A stretch of DNA of 26,031 bases from an uncultured Actinomyces sp. (lineage in GTDB: Bacteria > Actinomycetota > Actinomycetes > Actinomycetales > Actinomycetaceae): NCBI GenBank assembly GCA_902773415.1, contig CACYEE010000043.1, positions 1 through 26,031 on the forward strand. Reading direction: 5' to 3'. Made by a program: the position numbers and the translations under genes. Shown piece after piece: positions 16,019 through 21,925 of the stretch. Numbering within the stretch: position 1 is the first letter of the stretch; each line of letters begins with the position of its first letter. The notes beneath the pieces are model-generated. The model had not been told where the DNA came from. It saw nothing but the letters and a program-made list of their open reading frames with translations, and made no database searches.

Positions 16019-16485
16019 TGCTTGAGGTTGGAGATGTCGCGCCGAACTTTGCCCTGCCGGGAATCGACGGGGAAGTGTCGCTGGCGAGCGTGCTTGCCGC
16101 ATCGGAGCGGGGAGTGGTCGTCTACGTGTATCCGCGTGCGATGACGCCCGGGTGCACGACGCAGGCCTGCGATTTTCGCGATTCGCTCGGTTCGCTGATG
16201 TCGGCGGGCTATTCGGTAATCGGGATTTCGCCCGACAGGCCGGAGCGGCTGGCGAAGTTCGCCGAAAAGGAGTCGCTGAATTTCCCGCTGGCCTCGGACC
16301 CGGACCATGAGGTCATGAAGGCCTACGGTGCGTGGGGCGAGAAGAAGAACTACGGGAAGGCCGTCGTCGGAACGATTCGCTCGACCTTTGTTGTGGGCAA
16401 GGATGGCCGTCTCGGGCTTGTGCTGCGAAATGTCCGGGCAAAGGGCCATGTGGCCCGTTTGCGGCGCGAGCTTGGAATCGACTGA
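16018..16485 (+). CDS. bcp: Thioredoxin-dependent thiol peroxidase (Bcp/PrxQ peroxiredoxin)
   Basis: A 155-residue AhpC/TSA-family peroxidase that reduces H2O2 and organic peroxides using thioredoxin. It has the PrxQ signature with peroxidatic Cys46 and resolving Cys51 in PGCTTQAC, preceded by VVVYVYPRAMTPG, and followed by VIGISPDRPERLAKFAEK and the family-typical YGAWGEKKNYGK. Length matches the family. The start overlaps the preceding stop by one base; gaggagaacg upstream can serve as ribosome site. Cytosolic. Confidence 0.95.
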   Translation: MLEVGDVAPNFALPGIDGEVSLASVLAASERGVVVYVYPRAMTPGCTTQACDFRDSLGSLMSAGYSVIGISPDRPERLAKFAEKESLNFPLASDPDHEVMKAYGAWGEKKNYGKAVVGTIRSTFVVGKDGRLGLVLRNVRAKGHVARLRRELGID

Positions 16486-16509
16486 TTTCTTCGGAACCCG
16501 CCGCTCCGA

Positions 16510-16515
16510 TACAAT
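16510..16515 (+). promoter_or_regulatory. -10 box of tRNA-Leu
   Basis: TACAAT, 10 nt before the mature tRNA 5' end at 16526. Confidence 0.45.
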
Positions 16516-16525
16516 GGCGGTCGAA

Positions 16526-16607
16526 GCGCACGTGGCGGAATTGGCAGACGCGCCAGATTTAGGTTCTGGTACCCGCGGGTGTGAGGGTTCGAGTCCCTCC
16601 GTGCGCA
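16526..16607 (+). tRNA. tRNA-Leu(UAG)
   Basis: Class II tRNA of 82 nt. Acceptor GCGCACG (16526-16532) pairs with CGTGCGC (16600-16606); discriminator A16607. Anticodon stem CCAGA/TCTGG with loop TTTAGGT places anticodon TAG at 16560-16562. A long variable arm (TACCCGCGGGT region) and T-loop GTTCGAGTC follow. CCA is not encoded. Confidence 0.95.
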
Positions 16608-16627
16608 CGACAAGGAACGGAGGGGCG

Positions 16628-16689
16628 CGCAAGCGTGCTTGCGTGGCGCCGTGGCGACGAAGTCGTGAGAGGCAAGCCGACGGCTTGCC
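16628..16689 (+). terminator. Tandem hairpins downstream of tRNA-Leu
   Basis: Two perfect stems share the GCAAGC/GCTTGC core: 7 bp with a 2-nt loop (16628-16643) and 8 bp with a 3-nt loop (16671-16689). No U-tract. Could terminate or process the tRNA transcript. Confidence 0.4.
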
Positions 16690-16888
16690 GAACATCGAGG
16701 AGGGCGCACCCATGCGAGCGCCGGAATGGCGGGAGGCGCGCTCGGCGCGCCGAACGCGGGGCAACGGCTATGGCGTCCTTGCCGGGCCCGGCGTGGCGGT
16801 TCCGCCCGGACGGTGCCGGTCGGGAAACGGCCAAGGCTTCGCCGGAAAGCCCGTGGCGGGCGAATGGGATCGCCAAAACGGTCTCTGG

Positions 16889-16936
16889 TATTCTCCGAAG
16901 GTAGTATGGTGAGCATCATACGAGACGTACGTCTCG
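16889..16936 (+). promoter_or_regulatory. Promoter and operator-like palindrome of the SQR operon
   Basis: TATTCT (16889-16894) or TAGTAT (16902-16907) may be the -10 box. CGAGACGTACGTCTCG (16921-16936) is a perfect 16-bp palindrome directly downstream, where a bound repressor would block transcription. The shape resembles TetR-family operators; no regulator gene is in the window. Confidence 0.6.
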
Positions 16937-17020
16937 CAAACGTCGGGACGCGAGCTTCGCGCGCCCTGCCCGCCGCACGGGCGCCCGACCTCGTCCGCAC
17001 AAGTCAGAAGGGAATGTTGA

Positions 17021-18490
17021 ATGGCACAGGTTGTTGTGCTGGGAGCCGGCATCGCGGGTCATACCGCCGCGCTGTACCTCTCGAAGTTTCTGAAGAAGAA
17101 GGACGGCCATCGCGTCATCGTGATCAGTCCCCGTCCTACGTACAACTGGATTCCGTCGAACATCTGGGTCGGCACGGGAAAGATGGACCGGAAGAAGGTC
17201 GTCTACGATCTGGCCCCGATCTACAGGCGGATCGGCGTCGATTTTCGTCAGGCGTACGCGACCGTTCTCTATCCGGAGGGCACCGCGGAGAACGAACGGC
17301 CCCAGGTCGAATTCGTGTATACCGACGAGGTGAACAGGGATACCGCCGACCGCGTCGAGTACGACTACCTCGTCAACGCCACGGGCCCGAAGCTGAACTT
17401 CGAGGCCACCGAGGGCCTTGGCCCGAAGGCGGGCAACTCGTTCTCCATCTGCACCGACCTTCACGCCGTCGAGGCATGGGACGAGCTGAAGAAGATCATC
17501 GACCGTGCCCGCGCCGGCGAGAAGCTTCGCGTCGTGGCCGGAATGGGCAACGGCGCCTGCACCTGCCAGGGCGCAGCCTTCGAATACGCCTACAACGTCG
17601 AGCATGTCCTCCGTGAAAACGGCGTTCGCGACAACGTCGAGGTCGTCTATCTCACCAACGAGGCCGAACTCGGCGACTTCGGCGTGGGCGGCATGGTTTT
17701 CAGGCAAGACGGCTTTGAAACGACGTCGCGCCTGTGGACGGAATCGCTCTTCCGCGAGCGTGGCGTCCACGCGATTACCGGCGCTGGAGTGAACAAGGTC
17801 GAAAAAGGCAAGCTGACCTACGAGAACCTCCTGGGCGAAACCCTCGAACTCGACTTCGACATGGCGATGCTCCTGCCGCCATTTTCCGGCCAGCCCCTCG
17901 CGGCGGTCAACAAGGCCGGCGAGGACATCACGTCGACGGTGTTCAACGCCGCCGGCTTCATGAAGGTCGACGCGGACTACTCCGGCAAGCCCTACGAAGA
18001 ATGGGATTCCGACGACTGGCCGCGCACCTACCAGAATCCGACGTACGGGAACCTGTTCGCCGCGGGCATCGCCTTCGCTCCGCCCCATCAGGTTTCCAAG
18101 CCGCGCACGAGTCCGAACGGCACCGCGATCACGCCTGCCCCGCCGCGTACCGGAATGCCTTCGGGCGTCATCGCCCGCCAGGTCTCGCGCTCGATCGCGG
18201 CTCTCGTCAAGGAAGGCGAGGACGCTCCGCTCTACCAGGCGTCGATGGCGGAGATGGGTGCCACGTGCATCGCCTCGACCGGCAACTCGATGCTGGACGG
18301 CACCGCCGCCGGCATGGTGATGGATCCGGTGATTCCGAACGCGAAGAAGTACCCGAACAAGGGACACCGCCACCCGACCCGTACCAGGGGAGAAATCGGC
18401 CTCTTTGGACACTGGGAGAAACTTGCGATTCACTATGCGTTCATCTACAAGGCCCATGCCCTGCCGGGCTGGATGCTTATCCCGGAGTGA
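17021..18490 (+). CDS. sqr: Sulfide:quinone oxidoreductase-like FAD-dependent oxidoreductase
   Basis: A 489-residue two-dinucleotide-binding-domain flavoprotein. It has the FAD Rossmann motif VVVLGAGIAGHTAAL (residues 4-18), PTYNWIPSNIWVG, VNATGPKLNFEA, a cysteine pair in GNGACTCQGAAFEYA (Cys180, Cys182), Cys144 and Cys416, AAGIAFAPP, and a C-terminal GHWEKLAIHYAFIYK segment like the amphipathic membrane-binding tail of SQRs. SQRs oxidise sulfide to sulfane sulfur and reduce membrane quinone. The cysteine arrangement is close to, but not certainly, the catalytic set, so a related NDH-2-like enzyme is possible. Start ATG 17021 follows GAAGGGA. A 68-residue gene follows after 12 nt. The leader carries a palindromic operator candidate. 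Confidence 0.8.
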   Translation: MAQVVVLGAGIAGHTAALYLSKFLKKKDGHRVIVISPRPTYNWIPSNIWVGTGKMDRKKVVYDLAPIYRRIGVDFRQAYATVLYPEGTAENERPQVEFVYTDEVNRDTADRVEYDYLVNATGPKLNFEATEGLGPKAGNSFSICTDLHAVEAWDELKKIIDRARAGEKLRVVAGMGNGACTCQGAAFEYAYNVEHVLRENGVRDNVEVVYLTNEAELGDFGVGGMVFRQDGFETTSRLWTESLFRERGVHAITGAGVNKVEKGKLTYENLLGETLELDFDMAMLLPPFSGQPLAAVNKAGEDITSTVFNAAGFMKVDADYSGKPYEEWDSDDWPRTYQNPTYGNLFAAGIAFAPPHQVSKPRTSPNGTAITPAPPRTGMPSGVIARQVSRSIAALVKEGEDAPLYQASMAEMGATCIASTGNSMLDGTAAGMVMDPVIPNAKKYPNKGHRHPTRTRGEIGLFGHWEKLAIHYAFIYKAHALPGWMLIPE

Positions 18491-18502
18491 GAAGGAGTGA
18501 CG

Positions 18503-18709
18503 ATGGCTGACCGTATCGTTGAATGGGGAAAGGCCGACGAGCTGGACCCCGCCCAGAAGGAGCGCACGGCGGCAGCGCCGATGCCGACCGAGAAGACGCT
18601 GAAGCGTCGCAAGAACCTGCCGTTCCAGCTGCTTCGCTTCGCGGTTTTCAACATTCGCTTCATGTCCACTTTCATTGGCGAGAAGCTTGAGGGCGACGAG
18701 CGTATCTGA
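18503..18709 (+). CDS. Small conserved-context protein downstream of SQR, unknown function
   Basis: A 68-residue protein starting at ATG 18503, 12 nt after the flavoprotein stop with GAAGGAG just upstream; GTG 18497 overlaps that ribosome site and is less likely. The N-terminal half is charged (KADELDPAQKERT, TEKTLKRRKN). The second half has a hydrophobic, amphipathic stretch, PFQLLRFAVFNIRFMSTF, that could lie on the membrane. I do not recognise the family. The tight spacing suggests co-expression with the SQR-like enzyme, perhaps as a membrane anchor or partner, which is inference. Confidence 0.7.
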   Translation: MADRIVEWGKADELDPAQKERTAAAPMPTEKTLKRRKNLPFQLLRFAVFNIRFMSTFIGEKLEGDERI

Positions 18710-18735
18710 CGCCCGCCGCTGCCCGAACCTCATGG

Positions 18736-18813
18736 GGCCGTCTCGGAAGGGCGCTTGAATCTGGCCGGGGCGGGGATCGGCACGCTGTTCCGTTTCCCGC
18801 CCCGGCCGTTTGC
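18736..18813 (+). repeat. Hairpin repeat, copy B
   Basis: Matches 14757-14835. The stem is GGCCGGGGCGGG (18763-18774) pairing perfectly with CCCGCCCCGGCC (18796-18807), with an inner CGG-CACGCTGTT-CCG stem-loop. It lies between the convergent SQR operon and aroE and may serve as their terminator. Confidence 0.75.
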
Positions 18814-18863
18814 CGGGCGCGCCCTGATGGGAGAGCCCCCTCGGGTGTGCCCGGAGTGATGGT

Positions 18864-19751
18864 CTAGGCGAGCAGGGGAAGAATCGGCGCGGGGTCCGGG
18901 GCAAGGCTGCGGGCGGCAAGTTCGTCGGCAAGCCAGATTTCCTCGGCAATCAGGCCCTGCCATAGAAGCATGCCAACGCCTTCGACAGGCATTGCGCGGG
19001 CTTCGGCGGCCGACGCAAGGAGGGCCGTCCGGCGCGGATGGTAGACGGCATCGGCCACGAACTGGCCTTCCCGGATCCGTTCGGGTGCCAGCGGAGATTC
19101 CGGGTTGTTCTCGCCCATGCCGATCGGGGTGGCGTTGATGATGATGTCGGCGCGGGCGCAGGCTTCGGCCATCGCTTCGGGATCGGTGAAGTCCACGAGC
19201 CCCATCGGGGTGTCCGTCGCCGCGGCTAGGCGTGCGACGTCGTCGGCCGCCTGCGCGAAGGTGGCGCCGGGGCGTTTTGCGACGAGAACCTGCGCGGCTC
19301 CGTCAAGCCCGGCTTGGGCGATGATGGCCCGCGCTGCTCCGCCGGCTCCGAGCACGAGGAGCCGGCAGCCTTCGAGTGCGGCCCCGGCTTCGGCAAGCGC
19401 GCGAATCATGCCGGCCCCGTCGGTATTGTGGCCGGTGAGCGTACCGTCGGCTTCGACGTTGACGGTATTGACGGCACCGATAAGCTCGGCGGCAGGGGAG
19501 AGCCGGTCGAGATGTTCGATGACGGCTTTCTTGCAGGGCATCGTGAGGTTGAAACCCGCGATTCCGAGCGTGCGGAGGGCCGCGACGGCCGCGCCGGTCT
19601 GCCCCGCGTCGACGTCGAAGACGACGTAGGCGGCGTCGACGCCGAGATGCGCAAAGGAAGCATTGTGGATGGCCGGGCTGAGGGAGTGGGCGACGGGCGA
19701 GCCGAGGAGAGCGTAAAGCCGAGTTGTGCCGGTGATTCTCGTCTTGTCCAT
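18864..19751 (-). CDS. aroE: Shikimate dehydrogenase (AroE/YdiB type)
   Basis: Reduces 3-dehydroshikimate to shikimate with NAD(P)H in aromatic amino-acid synthesis. The 295-residue protein shows the substrate-site SLSP (23-26), catalytic Lys74 in NLTMPCKK, GAVNTV, catalytic Asp111 in HNTDG, the nucleotide motif GAGGAA (135-140), NATPIGM and a C-terminal GMLLWQ. The MPCK form instead of the common IPHK/VPFK suggests the quinate/shikimate (YdiB-like) branch; substrate preference is open. Start ATG 19751 follows GAAAGGAC (19756-19763), so this mRNA has a leader. It is divergent from the FAH-family gene. Confidence 0.92.
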   Translation of the reverse strand: MDKTRITGTTRLYALLGSPVAHSLSPAIHNASFAHLGVDAAYVVFDVDAGQTGAAVAALRTLGIAGFNLTMPCKKAVIEHLDRLSPAAELIGAVNTVNVEADGTLTGHNTDGAGMIRALAEAGAALEGCRLLVLGAGGAARAIIAQAGLDGAAQVLVAKRPGATFAQAADDVARLAAATDTPMGLVDFTDPEAMAEACARADIIINATPIGMGENNPESPLAPERIREGQFVADAVYHPRRTALLASAAEARAMPVEGVGMLLWQGLIAEEIWLADELAARSLAPDPAPILPLLA

Positions 19752-19780
19752 GCATGTCCTTTCGCCTTTGTGATGGAATC

Positions 19781-19804
19781 ACCCTACCTGTTTGGGGCTA
19801 TGCT
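19781..19804. promoter_or_regulatory. Divergent promoters of aroE (-) and the FAH gene (+)
   Basis: TAGGGT on the minus strand (19781-19786) is followed by a leader of about 22 nt to aroE. TATGCT on the plus strand (19799-19804) is 6 nt before ATG 19811, leaderless geometry. The two -10 boxes are only 12 nt apart, so polymerase binding at one should exclude the other. Confidence 0.5.
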
Positions 19805-19810
19805 TGGCGT

Positions 19811-20539
19811 ATGCAGATTGTGCGACTTTCCCATGACGGCGCACCGAAATACGCCGTCGTCGAAGAATCCCGATACATGTTTTTCGCTGACGATCCGATG
19901 TTTGGTTCCCTCGAACTGAACGGGCAGTTTGCGCAGGCCGGGGATGCGAGGCTGCTTGCCCCGATGATTCCGCGTTCGCAGGCGGTCGGGTTTTCCGGCG
20001 TTTTCGATGTCGCCTCGCCACGCGACCTGGGGGTTTTCCTCAAGCCGAACACGGCGGTTGCCGGGCCGGATTCTCCGATTGTTCCGCCTGGGGGCGCATC
20101 CGAAGTGAATCTCGTTCCCCAACTGGCGGCAGTCGTCTCGAAGGCCTGCAAGGACGTTTCTCCCAAGGTTGCCAAGCAGATGGTGTGGGGCTACACCTTG
20201 GCCTTGTCGGCATCGGTCGACGCTGCCGGCGCGGTGCGTGCGGACGCCTTCGACGGTTCTCTCGTTCTCGGCCCGGTTCTCGATACGGAGCTCGATCCCG
20301 GCTCCGTCGAGATTGCCATGAAGGTTGCGGGAGAGGAACGGGCCGCCTTCTCGATGGCGGAGGCCCGGGTGACGCCTGCCGAGACGATTGCCGAGGCTTC
20401 GAGGCTCTTCACGCTTCTGCCGGGCGACATCGTGCTTCTTGGTGCGCCCGACCTTCGTGTCGGCGTCGAGACGCAGAAAATCGTTCAGGTTGTCGAGAGC
20501 CGGCTCGGGGAACTCGTGGCGCCCGTGCTCGCAGGCTGA
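19811..20539 (+). CDS. Fumarylacetoacetate hydrolase-fold protein with degenerate metal site
   Basis: A 242-residue FAH/FAHD1-fold protein. Recognisable are FLKPNTAVAGPDSPIVPP, LAAVVSKACKDVSPKVAKQMVWGYT, FDGSLVLGPVLDTE and the closing LLPGDIVLLGAP. Family members hydrolyse or decarboxylate oxo-acids with a metal bound by Glu-x-Glu and Asp; here the aligned positions read VNLVPQLAAVV and GYTLALSAS, lacking those acids. The enzyme may be inactive or altered. ATG 19811 is fixed by a -10 box 6 nt upstream; the frame opens at 19754. An FAH-family gene (Rv2993c) also adjoins gltX in M. tuberculosis; here the aminotransferase gene intervenes. Confidence 0.85.
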   Translation: MQIVRLSHDGAPKYAVVEESRYMFFADDPMFGSLELNGQFAQAGDARLLAPMIPRSQAVGFSGVFDVASPRDLGVFLKPNTAVAGPDSPIVPPGGASEVNLVPQLAAVVSKACKDVSPKVAKQMVWGYTLALSASVDAAGAVRADAFDGSLVLGPVLDTELDPGSVEIAMKVAGEERAAFSMAEARVTPAETIAEASRLFTLLPGDIVLLGAPDLRVGVETQKIVQVVESRLGELVAPVLAG

Positions 20540-20567
20540 TGCCTGATGAAGGGCAGGGAAAATCCGC

Positions 20568-21737
20568 TCAGTGCCCGAGAGCGTGCTCCATCTTGTCGAG
20601 AGCTTCGGCGACGACGGCCTTCGAGCTGGCGAAGACGATGCGCGCCCACTTCTCGTAGCCTTCGCCGCACAGGCGGCCGTCGGTCAGGGCGACCCCGGCG
20701 TTCTCGCGCAGCCAGACGGCGGGGGAGAGTTCGCCGAAGACGCCTGTAGCGGCGACGCCGGAGAAGTCGACGAAGCCGATGTAGGTCGCCTCCGTATGCG
20801 CCATGCGCACGCCGTCCCAGCCGGCGATGCGCTCCTCGACCATGTCGCGCACCTCGGCGATGTAGGCGCGCACGGCCTCGTTCCATGCCCCGGCCTTGTC
20901 GTAGGCGATGCGGGCCACCCGCGCCCCGAGCGTCGAGGTGGCGCCCGCGTAGGCGCTGCCGGCCTTCTCGAAGACTTCCCAGTCGGCGTCGGAGTGGATG
21001 ACGAGCTGGGCGCACTTGAGGCCGGGAACGTTCCATCCTTTCGAGGCGGCGACGGCTGTAATCGTGCGCGCCGCGGCACCGTCGCTCACGGTGGCGAAGG
21101 GGACCGCCTCGGCGCCGGGGAGCATAAGCGGGAAATGGATGCCGTCCTCGAACACGCGCACGTCGTGCTTCTCGACGAGGCCCGCAAGACGTGCGAGTTC
21201 GGGCCGCGTCATCGAGCGGCCGGCCGGATTCCACGGATTGCACAGCACGAACAGGCCCGCACCGCCTGCAAAGGCCGTTTCGATCGCCTCGAAATCGAGA
21301 CGCCACAGGCCGTCGTCGCCAAGAATCGACGGCACTTCGACAACGTCGCGCCCCATCTGCTTCGGAATCGACAGGAAGGGCATGTAGGCCGGGGTGGGAA
21401 CGACGACGGCGCTTCCGGGCGGCGAGAACTCGGAAATTGCGAGGCGAAAGCCCGTCAGGACATCCGGCAGGAGGCTCATCCGTCCCGCATCGGGCTTCCA
21501 GCCGCACAGCCGCTCGATGCAGGCGGACGTCGACTCGAGAATCTCCTTCGTCTCTGCCGGGGGCAGGTAGCCAAGAAGGCCGTCGCGTGCCTGGGCTGCA
21601 ATGGACTCCGCTATCTCGTCGGCCACGCCGTAATCCATCTCGGCAACCCACATTCCAAGCGTTCCCGGGAACATGGACCACTTCATCGAGCCGGCGGCCG
21701 CCATCTCCTCGGCGGTGAAGGAATCGAAGCTGCGCAT
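20568..21737 (-). CDS. MalY/PatB-family PLP-dependent aminotransferase / C-S lyase
   Basis: A 389-residue fold-type I PLP enzyme. It shows MWVAEMDYGVAD near the N-terminus, GYLPP, the cofactor-site NPWNPAGR (167-174), Asp198 in FEDGIHFPL and the Schiff-base Lys233 in AVAASKGWNVPGLKCA. The MalY/PatB group includes cystathionine beta-lyases, which release homocysteine or H2S from cystathionine or cysteine; substrate here is not determined. ATG 21737 is chosen because TATACT lies 7 nt upstream (leaderless); the frame is open to 21905. It converges on the FAH gene with a 28-nt gap and is divergent from gltX. Confidence 0.9.
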   Translation of the reverse strand: MRSFDSFTAEEMAAAGSMKWSMFPGTLGMWVAEMDYGVADEIAESIAAQARDGLLGYLPPAETKEILESTSACIERLCGWKPDAGRMSLLPDVLTGFRLAISEFSPPGSAVVVPTPAYMPFLSIPKQMGRDVVEVPSILGDDGLWRLDFEAIETAFAGGAGLFVLCNPWNPAGRSMTRPELARLAGLVEKHDVRVFEDGIHFPLMLPGAEAVPFATVSDGAAARTITAVAASKGWNVPGLKCAQLVIHSDADWEVFEKAGSAYAGATSTLGARVARIAYDKAGAWNEAVRAYIAEVRDMVEERIAGWDGVRMAHTEATYIGFVDFSGVAATGVFGELSPAVWLRENAGVALTDGRLCGEGYEKWARIVFASSKAVVAEALDKMEHALGH

Positions 21738-21744
21738 GGCGATC

Positions 21745-21750
21745 AGTATA
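21745..21750 (-). promoter_or_regulatory. -10 box of the MalY-type gene
   Basis: TATACT on the minus strand, 7 nt before ATG 21737; leaderless geometry. Confidence 0.55.
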
Positions 21751-21774
21751 TGCGCGCGGGCTTGGCCGGTACAG

Positions 21775-21844
21775 GCGCACAACCTTGCGGAAACGCACAA
21801 CCGCGGCGCCGAGCGCGCGGGTGCGTTATGGAAAGGTTGTGCGC
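21775..21844. repeat. Triplicated 9-mer in the malY-gltX divergent region
   Basis: CGCACAACC occurs at 21776-21784 and 21794-21802, and inverted (GGTTGTGCG) at 21835-21843. The outer copies extend to a 12-bp perfect inverted repeat, GCGCACAACCTT (21775-21786) and AAGGTTGTGCGC (21833-21844). The arrangement suggests a regulator site between two divergent promoters. Confidence 0.65.
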
Positions 21845-21910
21845 GTCTCGCGCCGGCCTCGATGTCGCTGCGTTCACGCGGCAGCGCAACCGTGTCGCTA
21901 CGCAAGGGAG

Positions 21911-21916
21911 TAGGCT
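21911..21916 (+). promoter_or_regulatory. -10 box of gltX
   Basis: TAGGCT, 9 nt before ATG 21926, leaving at most a few nucleotides of leader. Confidence 0.45.
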
Positions 21917-21925
21917 TGAACCACT

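Larger units (their letters stand above)
16608..17020. other. Intergenic: tRNA-Leu trailer and SQR leader
   Basis: No gene in 413 bp. CGCAAGC-GT-GCTTGCG (16628-16643) and GGCAAGCC-GAC-GGCTTGCC (16671-16689) are two hairpins behind the tRNA. Candidate -10 boxes TATTCT (16889-16894) and TAGTAT (16902-16907), the 16-bp palindrome (16921-16936) and a GC-rich leader with CGCGA-GCT-TCGCG precede the flavoprotein gene. Confidence 0.6.

Noticed and set aside
13855..16764. 969-codon open frame on the minus strand
   Set aside because: It runs antisense or out of frame through rdgB, the DUF4916 gene, bcp and tRNA-Leu; no protein motif is recognisable.
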